Source: Desertivirga brevis
Lineage (GTDB): Bacteria > Bacteroidota > Bacteroidia > Sphingobacteriales > Sphingobacteriaceae
Length of the DNA stretch: 64,000 nucleotides
Assembly: GCF_017355835.1 (NCBI RefSeq)
Contig: NZ_JAFEWF010000006.1
Location: forward strand, 1-64,000
Direction of reading: 5' to 3'
The notes beneath the pieces are model-generated. The model was not told where the DNA came from and made no database searches. It was given only the letters and a program-made list of their open reading frames with translations. Below, one piece after another: positions 26,849 through 35,463 of this stretch (its first letter is position 1; the number at the start of each line of letters is the position of its first letter). A program made the translations under genes and the position numbers.

Positions 26849-26913
26849 CGGTTCTTTGCGACCGATGAACAGCAAATTAAATATTCTCAAAAAAAAACAT
26901 CTATAGCATAAAA

Positions 26914-27708
26914 ATGGATCTACAAAGTTTAACAACCGAAGTAATCGTACTGGCGAAAGAAGTAGGAGGTTTTATACGTGAAGAAGCACAAAAGTTTGAC
27001 GCAGACAGCATAGAATACAAAGGATATAATAACCTTGTCTCTTACGTGGATAAGACTGCAGAAGAGAAGATCGTAGCAAGGTTGTCTCAGTTATTACCTG
27101 AAGCAGGATATATCACCGAAGAAGAGACAATAAACAAAAAGGGTGAGGTGTATAACTGGATCGTTGACCCTTTAGATGGTACTACTAATTTCATCCATGG
27201 CTTACCGATCTTCTCCGTCAGTATCGCTCTGGAGCAAAATAAAGAGTTAGTTCTGGGCGTAGTGTATGAAGTGAACCTTAACGAATGCTTCTATGCCTGG
27301 AAGGATGGCGGGGCATTTTTGAATGGTAAGAAGATAAAGGTTACTAAGAATACAGAGTTGAATCAAACGTTGTTGGCTACAGGTTTTCCTTACTATAATT
27401 TCGAGAAGGAAAATCAGTATCTGAATGTAGTGCGTGAGTTTATGCAGCAGAGCCATGGAATTAGAAGAATGGGTTCAGCAGCAGTAGATATGGCTTACGT
27501 GGCATGTGGCAGATTCGACGGCTATTTCGAGTACAATATTAATCTCTATGATATTGCTGCTGGCGTAGTGATCGTTCGTGAAGCAGGAGGGACAGCCTTT
27601 AACTTTGCCGGAGATGATGAGTTTTTCGTTTCCCGGGAAGTTATAGCGAGCAACGGCTTAGTAGGGGAGGCTATGAAAGAGGTTATTCAGCGTAACTTTA
27701 ATGCTTAG
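26914..27708 (+). CDS. Inositol monophosphatase family protein
   Basis: 264 residues of the Mg2+/Li+-sensitive phosphatase family. Metal-site motifs: EEET (about residue 69), DPLDGTTNF (about 88-96) and YDIAAG near 212 (W is usual at the first position). The substrate could be inositol-1-phosphate or another sugar phosphate, or the SuhB-like role in rRNA transcription; sequence alone does not decide. It follows lgt by 65 bp and ends before a strong terminator. Confidence 0.9.
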   Translation: MDLQSLTTEVIVLAKEVGGFIREEAQKFDADSIEYKGYNNLVSYVDKTAEEKIVARLSQLLPEAGYITEEETINKKGEVYNWIVDPLDGTTNFIHGLPIFSVSIALEQNKELVLGVVYEVNLNECFYAWKDGGAFLNGKKIKVTKNTELNQTLLATGFPYYNFEKENQYLNVVREFMQQSHGIRRMGSAAVDMAYVACGRFDGYFEYNINLYDIAAGVVIVREAGGTAFNFAGDDEFFVSREVIASNGLVGEAMKEVIQRNFNA

Positions 27709-27730
27709 CAAGCGGTATTTGTTATAGTAA

Positions 27731-27766
27731 AAGAGAGCTAGTCTTCGGGTTAGCTCTCTTTTTATT
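27731..27766. terminator. Bidirectional intrinsic terminator
   Basis: AAGAGAGCTA / TAGCTCTCTT (27731-27740 and 27751-27760), loop of 10, T-rich on the plus side and A-rich upstream. It serves the phosphatase gene and the convergent SRPBCC gene. Confidence 0.88.
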
Positions 27767-27786
27767 TAAAGACCTTCCTGTTTTTA

Positions 27787-28182
27787 TTAAACAACTCTTG
27801 CAAGGGTAGCTGTCTGCTGATTTACTAGCTTCTGCAGGGGACCGCTTGCCATCATCTTCATCATCATATTCAATTCTGCCGATAGAGTAATCACGGCTTC
27901 GGTAGTACCATCATGCAGGTCGACCACTACCCATCGCATATCTACGTTAAAAGGAACATCTGCTGCAGGAACGATGATGATACTGCTGTTCTCAATACGA
28001 TTTGAAATTTTAAGGGCAAGATTCGCCATTCCCTGAACCGTAAAATTGGCACTGTCTCGATCTGAAGTCCAGTTAGTGATACTATCAGGCATTAACTGCT
28101 TATGGTTGTTGAAGTCAGACAAGAATTGGTACACTGCCGAAACTGGTCTGTTAATTCTTACTTTGCTTTCAAAGACTGTCAT
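27787..28182 (-). CDS. SRPBCC family protein
   Basis: 131 residues with the START/Bet v1-like pattern: FESKVRINRPVSAVYQFLSD at the N-terminus, a beta-rich middle, and a long C-terminal helix (MMMKMMASGPLQKLVNQQ). Such proteins bind hydrophobic ligands; the ligand here is unknown. The gene ends at the terminator 27731-27766 and starts 112 bp from the pyrE end. Confidence 0.78.
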   Translation of the reverse strand: MTVFESKVRINRPVSAVYQFLSDFNNHKQLMPDSITNWTSDRDSANFTVQGMANLALKISNRIENSSIIIVPAADVPFNVDMRWVVVDLHDGTTEAVITLSAELNMMMKMMASGPLQKLVNQQTATLARVV

Positions 28183-28232
28183 CTTGTTTTTTCTATTAGA
28201 TATTCAATAATCGGCCGAGGCTTTATAAAACT

Positions 28233-28265
28233 AAAAAGACCTATAAGTTTGACGCTTATAGGTCT
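28233..28265 (-). terminator. Intrinsic terminator of pyrE
   Basis: AGACCTATAAG / CTTATAGGTCT (28237-28247 and 28255-28265), loop TTTGACG. On the minus strand the stem is followed by a T-run. It is 30 bp past the pyrE stop. Confidence 0.85.
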
Positions 28266-28294
28266 AAAGACCGTTTTATTTTATTTGTTTTTAA

Positions 28295-28954
28295 TTATGT
28301 CGTTTTTTCAAGGCTATTTCCCCATTCGTTAGGGTTGATACGCCATTTACGTAATAACTCCTGATCGGCGTTATTAATGTAACTGTTTTCCGAAGCAAAT
28401 TGAATTAATGCCTCGTAATTAGAAAGGGTTGAGAACCTGCATTTAGCTGCCTTGAAATTCTCTGTGGCGCTGTCAAGTCCGTAGCTGAAAATAGCTACAA
28501 GTCCGGCAACATCACATCCAGCCTCACGTAGTGCGCTGACTGCCTGTAAACTGCTTTTTCCTGTCGATATAAGGTCTTCTACAATTACAACACGCTGACC
28601 TGCAAATACCTCACCTTCAATAAGACTTCCTGTTCCGTGTTCTTTTGGTTTTGATCTTACATAAGCGAAAGGAAGTCCAAGCTCCTGAGCAACTAAAACA
28701 CCCTGAGGTATACCAGCCGTTGCTACTCCTGCAATTAGGCCAACAGAACCAAACTCTTCCTGAACAAGGGCAGACAACTGCTGACGGATATATGTTCTGA
28801 TAGAAGGATGAGATAGAGTTACACGGTTGTCGCAATAAATCGGAGATTTAATTCCGGATGCCCATGTAAAAGGTTTGTTGGGTTGTAATTTAATTGCTTT
28901 AATTTGTAACAAAAACTCGGCAACTTTCTTTTCAGTCTCACTTTTGTTGATCAT
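28295..28954 (-). CDS. pyrE: Orotate phosphoribosyltransferase
   Basis: 219 residues; forms OMP from orotate and PRPP in de novo pyrimidine synthesis. The PRPP-binding motif is VVIVEDLISTGKSS (about 121-134), and the N-terminal SGIKSPIYCDNR contacts orotate. Its predicted -7 promoter element ends only four bases before the ATG, so the mRNA is probably leaderless or nearly so. The divergent Nudix gene starts 8 bp away. Confidence 0.95.
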   Translation of the reverse strand: MINKSETEKKVAEFLLQIKAIKLQPNKPFTWASGIKSPIYCDNRVTLSHPSIRTYIRQQLSALVQEEFGSVGLIAGVATAGIPQGVLVAQELGLPFAYVRSKPKEHGTGSLIEGEVFAGQRVVIVEDLISTGKSSLQAVSALREAGCDVAGLVAIFSYGLDSATENFKAAKCRFSTLSNYEALIQFASENSYINNADQELLRKWRINPNEWGNSLEKTT

Positions 28955-28958
28955 GGTG

Positions 28959-28966
28959 CAAATGTA
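28959..28966 (-). promoter_or_regulatory. -7 promoter element of pyrE
   Basis: Reads TACATTTG on the minus strand, matching TAnnTTTG, four bases before the pyrE ATG. The element overlaps the start codon of the divergent Nudix gene (ATG 28962). Confidence 0.5.
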
Positions 28967-29567
28967 TAAAAACTATAAGACTTATATTAATGATACTCTC
29001 TTAATTATCGCTGATTTTGTGCCTGAGGGCATTGGAAGTTTTCAACAAATAGAGATCAATACGTTTGATTTTAAGAGCTTCTACAAGCTGGTTAAGACTA
29101 TGCCTGCCTCTACTTATTTGATCTTAGCTAAAGATCCTAAAAAGGCGTTCCGGAAAATTCGTAGTTCATTTGGAGTTATTCTTGCAGCAGGGGGCGTAGT
29201 TCAAAACGAAAAAGATGAGTACCTTTTCATCTTTAGAAAAGGAAAATGGGACCTTCCAAAAGGTAAGCTGGACGAAGGCGAAAAAACTAAAAAGGCAGCA
29301 GTGAGGGAAGTTGAAGAAGAATGTGGCATAAAGGTTTCTAAGCTGGGCGATAAGGCTTGTAATACCTGGCATGTATATGAGGAGCGTGGTCAGATCGTTT
29401 TCAAGAAAACGGCATGGTATTATATGAAGGCTAAGAACCAAAAACTTATTCCTCAGCTGGAAGAAGATATTACCGACGCCCGCTGGATCGCTCCTGCAGA
29501 TTTTGGAATCGTGGAAAGAAATACTTTTCCCCTTATCAAGGAAATTATTAATCTGTTAAAGGTCTGA
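28962..29567 (+). CDS. Nudix hydrolase
   Basis: 201 residues from ATG 28962 (MYKNYKTYIND); ATG 28953 would overlap the pyrE start. The C-terminal Nudix domain has a complete box: G-K-L-D-E-G-E...REVEEECGI (about residues 103-125). The first 70 residues form an unassigned domain common in Bacteroidota Nudix proteins. The substrate is unknown; (di)nucleoside polyphosphates are typical. Its promoter must lie inside the divergent pyrE gene. Confidence 0.87.
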   Translation: MYKNYKTYINDTLLIIADFVPEGIGSFQQIEINTFDFKSFYKLVKTMPASTYLILAKDPKKAFRKIRSSFGVILAAGGVVQNEKDEYLFIFRKGKWDLPKGKLDEGEKTKKAAVREVEEECGIKVSKLGDKACNTWHVYEERGQIVFKKTAWYYMKAKNQKLIPQLEEDITDARWIAPADFGIVERNTFPLIKEIINLLKV

Positions 29568-29589
29568 AAATTCAGAGGTGTAAGTAAGT

Positions 29590-30051
29590 TTAGAGGTAGG
29601 GCAAAGCTTCTTTCGGAATAAACTTGCTTACATCTCCTTTATGGCGCAGTATGTCTCTAACGATGGTGGAGCTTATGGAAGAATAGCCTGGATTACTAAG
29701 AATAAATATGCTTTCTATGGACGGCTCTAATGCATGATTCATTTGTGCAATAGCCTTCTCGTATTCAAAATCTGAAACGGTCCTTATTCCTCTTAGCAGG
29801 TAAGTGGCTCCTGTCTCCCTGCAAAAGTCGATAGTTAAACCTTCATAGGTTTTTACCTCTACCGTAGGTTCGTCGGCAAAAACTGCTTCTAATATTTGGA
29901 TCCTGGTTTCAAGCGACAGCATTGGTTGTTTTGTGCTGTTCTTTCCAATACCAATGATCACTTTGTCGAAAAGGGAGATAGACCTTTTTAGAATATCGAC
30001 ATGGGCAATAGTAACCGGATCAAACGACCCTGGAAATAAAGCTGTTTTCAT
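29590..30051 (-). CDS. coaD: Phosphopantetheine adenylyltransferase
   Basis: 153 residues; penultimate step of CoA synthesis (4'-phosphopantetheine + ATP to dephospho-CoA). Nucleotidyltransferase motifs: PGSFDPVTIAHVDI at the N-terminus (Ala where Gly usually precedes His) and SSISSTIVRDI near the C-terminus. Normal length. Part of a leftward cluster with rsmD and the DUF3822 gene, 40 bp downstream of rsmD. Confidence 0.95.
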   Translation of the reverse strand: MKTALFPGSFDPVTIAHVDILKRSISLFDKVIIGIGKNSTKQPMLSLETRIQILEAVFADEPTVEVKTYEGLTIDFCRETGATYLLRGIRTVSDFEYEKAIAQMNHALEPSIESIFILSNPGYSSISSTIVRDILRHKGDVSKFIPKEALPYL

Positions 30052-30091
30052 GCTGCTAAAGGTAAAAGCTTTTTATGGGAAATTCCATTTT

Positions 30092-30637
30092 TTAAGTCGT
30101 TTCCTTCAGTTCGAAAAAGCTGAAGGAGGAGTAGCCGTATTTGCGCTGTTCTACGAAGTTAGGGTGGTTATCCAGCCTCTTTACAGTAGGGTGTTCAACA
30201 ATTAAAAGACCTGAAGGATTAAGTAAGCCTTTTTTAAAAACTAACTCCGGTATCAGTGGTATCTGGGGTATGTCGAAAGGGGGATCTGCAAAAATTAGGT
30301 CAAACCTTTCTGTCTCCTGCTCAAGGAATTTAAACACATCCGCCCTGTTGGCTTTTATTGCATCCAGGTTATGCTGTTTAGCTGTATTCTTGAGAAAGTT
30401 ATAGCAACCAGTATTTTTATCTACAGATATCACTTCCTTACATCCGCGTGAAGCAAATTCAAGGGAAAGGTTGCCTGTGCCGCTGAACAGATCAAGCACT
30501 CTGAGGTCTTCAAAATCGTACTGATTGATCAGGATATTGAACAATGCTTCTTTAGCCATGTCGGTTGTAGGACGGACCGGTAAATTAGCTGGAGGAGTTA
30601 TCCGTATGCCTTTTAATTTTCCTCCAATTATTCGCAT
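30092..30637 (-). CDS. rsmD: 16S rRNA (guanine966-N2)-methyltransferase
   Basis: 181 residues, class I SAM methyltransferase. Begins MRIIGGKLKGIRI, the usual RsmD opening. The SAM loop is VLDLFSGTGNLSLEFASRG and the catalytic motif is FADPPFDIP. Its start overlaps the end of the DUF3822 gene by 10 bp, indicating translational coupling. The rsmD-coaD order is common in bacteria. Confidence 0.94.
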   Translation of the reverse strand: MRIIGGKLKGIRITPPANLPVRPTTDMAKEALFNILINQYDFEDLRVLDLFSGTGNLSLEFASRGCKEVISVDKNTGCYNFLKNTAKQHNLDAIKANRADVFKFLEQETERFDLIFADPPFDIPQIPLIPELVFKKGLLNPSGLLIVEHPTVKRLDNHPNFVEQRKYGYSSFSFFELKETT

Positions 30638-31458
30638 AAGTACAAATTGAAGAGAGTAAAGAACTGGTGCCCGGGCACGCCGCTAAAGGTATTACCTAAC
30701 TTTGCAAGGCGGATATTGCTAGCGAAAGAGATCTTATTATAGTATTTCTCAACCCGTTTATATAACAGATTTTCTTTGTCAATGTCTCCGGCTAGGATCA
30801 CTTCGAAGTCTGTTTCCGTAAGTCCGAGCTGTTGGAGGACGAACAGCAGATAATAATTGAAATCATCTGGGGAGTGCAATTGGAAGATATTATAGAAACG
30901 GACTAGATGATTGTCTATGATCAACAACTCGAAAGAAGAGTCATTGAACTGAAGAATAAGCTTCTCTCCCTGGTAATTGTACATCATCCCATCTATAAGG
31001 GGTTCTGCTTGAGAATAAATGTGCGCGTTCGGATAACTTTCAAACAATGTTTCAGTCAGCTCCTCCTGAAGAGCGAACGCATTTCTAATTTCAGCTTTTT
31101 TAATATGGTTCACCTGAACCTTATCAGAAGCATTCTTTGCAAACAGAGCTTTATAAATAGCGAGGTTGGACGCTGAGTAAAGCTCGTCTGGAATAAAGGT
31201 GAAATTGAACGTTTCTGTCAAAATCTTAACCGCTTTGTAAGGCTGCTTCAGGTATTCATTTTCCGATAGCAGCTCGTCGATAGTCTCAGTAAGGGACATG
31301 TCTAAAGAGGTATCGAAAAGTACGGAAACTTGTTTACTAGCGTTAATAATAGCATACGAAAGCCTTTTGGGGCTTACTTTTATCAGTAATTCAGACTGTT
31401 CGGCCTGGCTTAAATCGAAGTTATAGTCTTTAAGGTGAATCGTACCTATGTTATTCAT
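30628..31458 (-). CDS. DUF3822 family protein
   Basis: 276 residues, Bacteroidota-specific DUF3822. The recurring features are an actin/FtsA-like beta-rich N-terminal half (SELLIKVSPKRLSYAIINAS) and a second half with ILAGDIDKENLLYKRVEKYY. Function unknown. The overlap with rsmD is the usual Bacteroidota arrangement and suggests a link to rRNA modification or CoA genes, which is inference only. Confidence 0.85.
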   Translation of the reverse strand: MNNIGTIHLKDYNFDLSQAEQSELLIKVSPKRLSYAIINASKQVSVLFDTSLDMSLTETIDELLSENEYLKQPYKAVKILTETFNFTFIPDELYSASNLAIYKALFAKNASDKVQVNHIKKAEIRNAFALQEELTETLFESYPNAHIYSQAEPLIDGMMYNYQGEKLILQFNDSSFELLIIDNHLVRFYNIFQLHSPDDFNYYLLFVLQQLGLTETDFEVILAGDIDKENLLYKRVEKYYNKISFASNIRLAKLGNTFSGVPGHQFFTLFNLYLCE

Positions 31459-31499
31459 TACAGCAAAACTAATTATTTAATTGTGCATTTTTACATTTC

Positions 31500-32909
31500 A
31501 TGAATTTTGCATCGCTGCTTAACACTCAGTTTTCCAATACTCCTACCCAACAACAACTGGAAGTTTTCCAACAACTTGAACGTTTTGTACATTCTCAGGC
31601 TGGCGAGGAATGCTTTGTATTGCGGGGTTATGCCGGGACTGGAAAGACCACAATAATTGGAGCCTTAGTGAAAGCCCTTCCCCGGGCCGGTATGAAAACT
31701 GTATTACTTGCACCTACCGGACGGGCAGCCAAAGTGATCTCTAACTATTCGGGTAAAAAGGCTTTCACTGTTCACAAAAGGATTTACAGGAAGAAGTCGG
31801 CAATGGATTTAAACGGAGGCTTTGTGCTCGGGCAAAACGTGTCGGTTGATACTGTATTTATTGTTGATGAAGCCTCCATGATCTCAGACGAGTCCGCCGA
31901 TTTTAGCAGTAATAGCCTACTTGCAGATCTCATCGAATATGTTTTTATGGGGGAGAACTGCAAATTGATGTTGGTGGGTGATACCGCTCAGCTGCCACCG
32001 GTAGGCTCTCAGAGCAGTCCCGCACTCGATGTTAAATATTTGAAGGATAACTTTTATTTGAATCTTTTCACCTACGAGCTTACTGACGTGGTAAGGCAGC
32101 AAAAGACTTCAGGGATCCTGTACAACGCTACAAATATCCGGGAGTTGATCAGGATGGAGCAGGAGCTTTTTCCACAGTTGAATGTAAAAGGCTATAGGGA
32201 TATCTATAGTATGACAGGCGAGAAGCTCCCCGAAGGTTTGCATTATGCGTATGACAAATATGGAATAGAGAATTCCCTTGTCATTTGTCGTTCCAACAAG
32301 AGCGCAAACAATTACAATCAGCAGATCAGGAACAGGATATTGTACAGGGAGGAAGAGCTGACAGGGGGAGACTATCTGATGGTAGTTCGGAATAATTATT
32401 ACTGGCTGCAACAGCAGAATGAAAACAATACTTCTTTTATAGCTAATGGTGATATAGCTAAAGTGAGGAGGATGCGGAATATAGAGGAACTTTACGGCTT
32501 TCGCTTCGCCAATGTAGTACTAGAATTTATTGATTACCCTGATGAAGAGCCTTTAACATGCAAGATCTTGCTGGATACACTTTATACTGAAAGTCCTAAT
32601 CTCTCCGGGGCTGATAATTCAAGGTTCTATCACGCGGTAATGGAAGACTATGCTGACATCCCCGATAAGAGAAAGAGGCTGGAGGAATTGAAGAAAAACC
32701 CGTACTATAACGCTTTGCAGGTTAAGTTTGCTTATGCTGTTACTTGCCATAAAGCTCAGGGCGGACAGTGGGATGCTGTGTTTATAGACCAGGGGTATCT
32801 GACCGAGGAGATGCTGAACACAGACTTCTTAAGATGGTTATATACCGCGGTAACCCGCCCAACTAAGGAATTATTCCTTGTTAACTTCAGTCACAATTTC
32901 TTTAGTTGA
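31500..32909 (+). CDS. ATP-dependent RecD-like DNA helicase (SF1B)
   Basis: 469 residues. Walker A GYAGTGKTTIIGAL (about 43-56), a Q-motif-like segment before it, Walker B TVFIVDEASMISD, GDTAQLPPVGS (motif III), and motif VI near the C-terminus (FLRWLYTAVTRPTKELFLV), with AVTCHKAQGGQWDAVFID between. It resembles the RecD2/Dda group and has no N-terminal RecD2 HhH region. Likely a 5'-3' helicase in repair or replication. Its 3' end overlaps the convergent kinase gene by 8 bp. Confidence 0.9.
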   Translation: MNFASLLNTQFSNTPTQQQLEVFQQLERFVHSQAGEECFVLRGYAGTGKTTIIGALVKALPRAGMKTVLLAPTGRAAKVISNYSGKKAFTVHKRIYRKKSAMDLNGGFVLGQNVSVDTVFIVDEASMISDESADFSSNSLLADLIEYVFMGENCKLMLVGDTAQLPPVGSQSSPALDVKYLKDNFYLNLFTYELTDVVRQQKTSGILYNATNIRELIRMEQELFPQLNVKGYRDIYSMTGEKLPEGLHYAYDKYGIENSLVICRSNKSANNYNQQIRNRILYREEELTGGDYLMVVRNNYYWLQQQNENNTSFIANGDIAKVRRMRNIEELYGFRFANVVLEFIDYPDEEPLTCKILLDTLYTESPNLSGADNSRFYHAVMEDYADIPDKRKRLEELKKNPYYNALQVKFAYAVTCHKAQGGQWDAVFIDQGYLTEEMLNTDFLRWLYTAVTRPTKELFLVNFSHNFFS

Positions 32910-34284
32910 AATTGATGGTGAAAGTAGTGCCCTGATCCGGGATACTATCTACCTCTATCGTTCCTCCCATGGCCACCACCTGAGCTTTGGTTATATATAG
33001 TCCAACTCCTTTACTATTGGTATTACTATGGAAGGTTTGGTAGATACCAAAAATGTTTTCGCCGTGCTTCTTAAGATCTATTCCTAACCCGTTATCTCTA
33101 ACCTCCATAAATATGCGACCATTATTGGTGAAGGTCTTCACCGAAATATGAGGCGCTCGTTTAGTGCTCCTGTACTTTATTGCGTTAGTGATCAAATTTT
33201 GAAGAATACTCTCAAGGTAGCTCTTCGGGTATTTAATGGATGGGGCTTCTGAAAAGTCGTAGTTCAAGGTAACGTTGGATTTTTTAATATCCGCAGAAAG
33301 GTTTTTGACCACCTGACTGTAAACCTGCTTGAAATTCAGTTGTTCGTGCACAGCATAAGACTCGTGTTTACTACGCAGCATTTCGATAAGATCATCCAGC
33401 TTAACAATCAAGTTGTCTGCTACTTCTTTGATGATATCCATCAGGTTGTTCTTTTCATCTTCCTCCTCAGACTCCTCGTACAATTGAAGAAGAGCAATAA
33501 GGTTTACACCAGGCGACCGAAGGTCGTGAGAGGCCACATAGGCGAATCGTTCCAGCTCGTGATTCTGTTTAATCAAATCCTGACTCAAACTTTGGAGTTC
33601 ACTCTTTTGATCTTCGAGTATCTGGTTCTTTTTTTCGACTTCCTTAAATAGCTCAGAGATCTTCTCCCGGTTCTGCACAATGCTGATGAGCGATGAAATA
33701 ACTATGACCAGCAACACCCAATTACTAATTACAGAAAAGACCTGCGTTCGGCGGGTTAGCTTCTCTATGGATGCATTGTTTTTGCTTAGTTTTTCTTTCT
33801 CTATTGTCGTGATCCGCTTTATAATCTGTCGCAGCTCTTCCATTGTTTTTTGGCTGGAGATGCTTTGCACTTTTAATAGAGCATTTGCTGATTGTCCCTT
33901 ATTGTGAAGAATAATAGTCTCCGCCAGTTCATCCCTTTTGATTTTAATGAATTGATTTAATCTAAGAAGGTTTTTGTGCTGGGCAGGATTATCTGTTAAG
34001 GCAGAATAGAGATTGAGGTAAACAGTATTTAAGCCTTTGTCGGCCTCCTTGTATGGCCGAAGGTAAGAAGTGTCGTTAGTTAACAAGTATGCTCTCTGGC
34101 CTGCTTCTGCATCCTTTATATTCTCCAGTAGGAAGTTGGTTGTTTCAATAACCTCGTAGGTTTTTCTCGACGCTTCGTAATTCCTTGCGTTCCTTGAGGA
34201 TTGCATTAGAAAAAATATCGTATTCACTACAATGATGACAATTGTAGCCCCAATTAAGTAGTAAATGCTTTGGGCATTCTTCAT
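32902..34284 (-). CDS. CHASE3-domain sensor histidine kinase
   Basis: 460 residues: one membrane helix near the N-terminus (about 7-26), a periplasmic CHASE3 domain (about 40-175, with DAEAGQRAYLLTND), and a second helix (about 184-204). A coiled-coil linker (about 206-240) follows, then HisKA with FAYVASHDLRSPG (about 245-257) and HATPase with NLITNAIKY, DNGLGID and GVGLY. All catalytic boxes are intact. No response regulator lies next to it, so it is an orphan whose partner is unknown. Confidence 0.92.
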   Translation of the reverse strand: MKNAQSIYYLIGATIVIIVVNTIFFLMQSSRNARNYEASRKTYEVIETTNFLLENIKDAEAGQRAYLLTNDTSYLRPYKEADKGLNTVYLNLYSALTDNPAQHKNLLRLNQFIKIKRDELAETIILHNKGQSANALLKVQSISSQKTMEELRQIIKRITTIEKEKLSKNNASIEKLTRRTQVFSVISNWVLLVIVISSLISIVQNREKISELFKEVEKKNQILEDQKSELQSLSQDLIKQNHELERFAYVASHDLRSPGVNLIALLQLYEESEEEDEKNNLMDIIKEVADNLIVKLDDLIEMLRSKHESYAVHEQLNFKQVYSQVVKNLSADIKKSNVTLNYDFSEAPSIKYPKSYLESILQNLITNAIKYRSTKRAPHISVKTFTNNGRIFMEVRDNGLGIDLKKHGENIFGIYQTFHSNTNSKGVGLYITKAQVVAMGGTIEVDSIPDQGTTFTINFN

Positions 34285-34433
34285 AGTCAGGTTTATAGAA
34301 AGTGCGGGAGCTTTGTTTCGTAAGTTATTATAATTCCCATTGGGGCATAATATACGAACAATCCCGAGGAAGCCTCGTAATTATCTCACTATCGGCTTGG
34401 AAAAATGGTTAAGTTGATTGATCTGAAAGAAGT

Positions 34434-34464
34434 AACATGCCATTTCCTTTAGAAATGGCATGTT
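34434..34464. terminator. Perfect hairpin after accD
   Basis: AACATGCCATTTC / GAAATGGCATGTT (34434-34446 and 34452-34464), a 13-bp stem with a CTTTA loop, 5 bp past the accD stop. No long T-run on the minus side. Confidence 0.7.
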
Positions 34465-34468
34465 TAAT

Positions 34469-35317
34469 TTAGTTAGTATATACCATTTTAATGAATGTAG
34501 ACAACTTATCTTTCATTTCTCGTCTGTCTACAATAAAATCAAGGAAGCCATGTTCAAGAACAAATTCGGAGGTCTGGAAGCCTTTTGGAAGATCCTTCTT
34601 AATAGTTTCCTTAATAACACGAGGTCCTGCAAATCCTATTAATGCCCCTGGTTCAGCGATATTTATATCTCCTAGCATTGCATATGAGGCAGTAACTCCA
34701 CCTGTTGTTGGATCTGTCATCAAAGATATGTAGGGGATCCCAGCTTTTGACAAAAGAGCCAATTTAGCCGACGTTTTTGCCATTTGCATTAAGGAAAATG
34801 CAGCTTCCATCATTCGGGCACCGCCAGATTTGGATATAAGCAGGAAGGGGATCTTGTGCTCTATACTATAATCAATAGACCTGGCGATCTTTTCGCCAAC
34901 AACAGAACCCATAGACCCGCCGATAAAGCTAAAATCCATACAAGCAACCACAAGATCTGCCCCATTGATCTTTCCATGTCCTGAACGAATAGCATCATTC
35001 AAACCTGTTTTTGTATAGCTTTCGGCTAATCTTTCTGTATATTTCTTAGAGTCAGAAAAATTTAAAGGGTCTCCTGATTTTAGATTAGCAAAAAGTTCTG
35101 TAAACTGGTTATCGTCGAAAAGTATTGAAAAGTATTCTTTAGATCCTATTCTTAAATGGTAACTACAGTATTGGCAAACGTATTTATGTTCCACCTGCTC
35201 AGCATAATGCAATGGTTTCTTACATTGCGGACATTTATTCCAAATGCCATCAGGTGCTTCTTTTTTATCTTCCGTAGAAGTGAAAATTCCTTTTTTCTCT
35301 CTTTTAAACCAAGCCAT
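34469..35317 (-). CDS. accD: Acetyl-CoA carboxylase carboxyltransferase subunit beta
   Basis: 282 residues from the Met at 35317 ([20 protein letters not shown]); the frame opens eight residues earlier. Transfers CO2 from biotin to acetyl-CoA in malonyl-CoA synthesis, with AccA. The N-terminal zinc ribbon is intact (CPQCKKPL...CQYC). The carboxyltransferase core has [33 protein letters not shown] and [16 protein letters not shown]. accA is not nearby. Followed by a hairpin at 34434-34464. Confidence 0.96.
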   Translation of the reverse strand: MAWFKREKKGIFTSTEDKKEAPDGIWNKCPQCKKPLHYAEQVEHKYVCQYCSYHLRIGSKEYFSILFDDNQFTELFANLKSGDPLNFSDSKKYTERLAESYTKTGLNDAIRSGHGKINGADLVVACMDFSFIGGSMGSVVGEKIARSIDYSIEHKIPFLLISKSGGARMMEAAFSLMQMAKTSAKLALLSKAGIPYISLMTDPTTGGVTASYAMLGDINIAEPGALIGFAGPRVIKETIKKDLPKGFQTSEFVLEHGFLDFIVDRREMKDKLSTFIKMVYTN

Positions 35318-35463
35318 GTCTTTGGAAATAAGCGGGTACAAATAAACGAATTTTTTAAGAAAAGGATAGTTTTATTATCAAGTACACAGAAATTTCTGAT
35401 TTTGGTCACTTATACTAAAACTAAAATTTATATTTTCGGCTTTTAGTAAAGAGGAAAAAACAA

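Noticed and set aside
32902..34284. Two-component pair with a neighbouring regulator
   Set aside because: Neighbours are a helicase and accD; the only receiver domains in the window belong to the decayed kinase 30 kb away.
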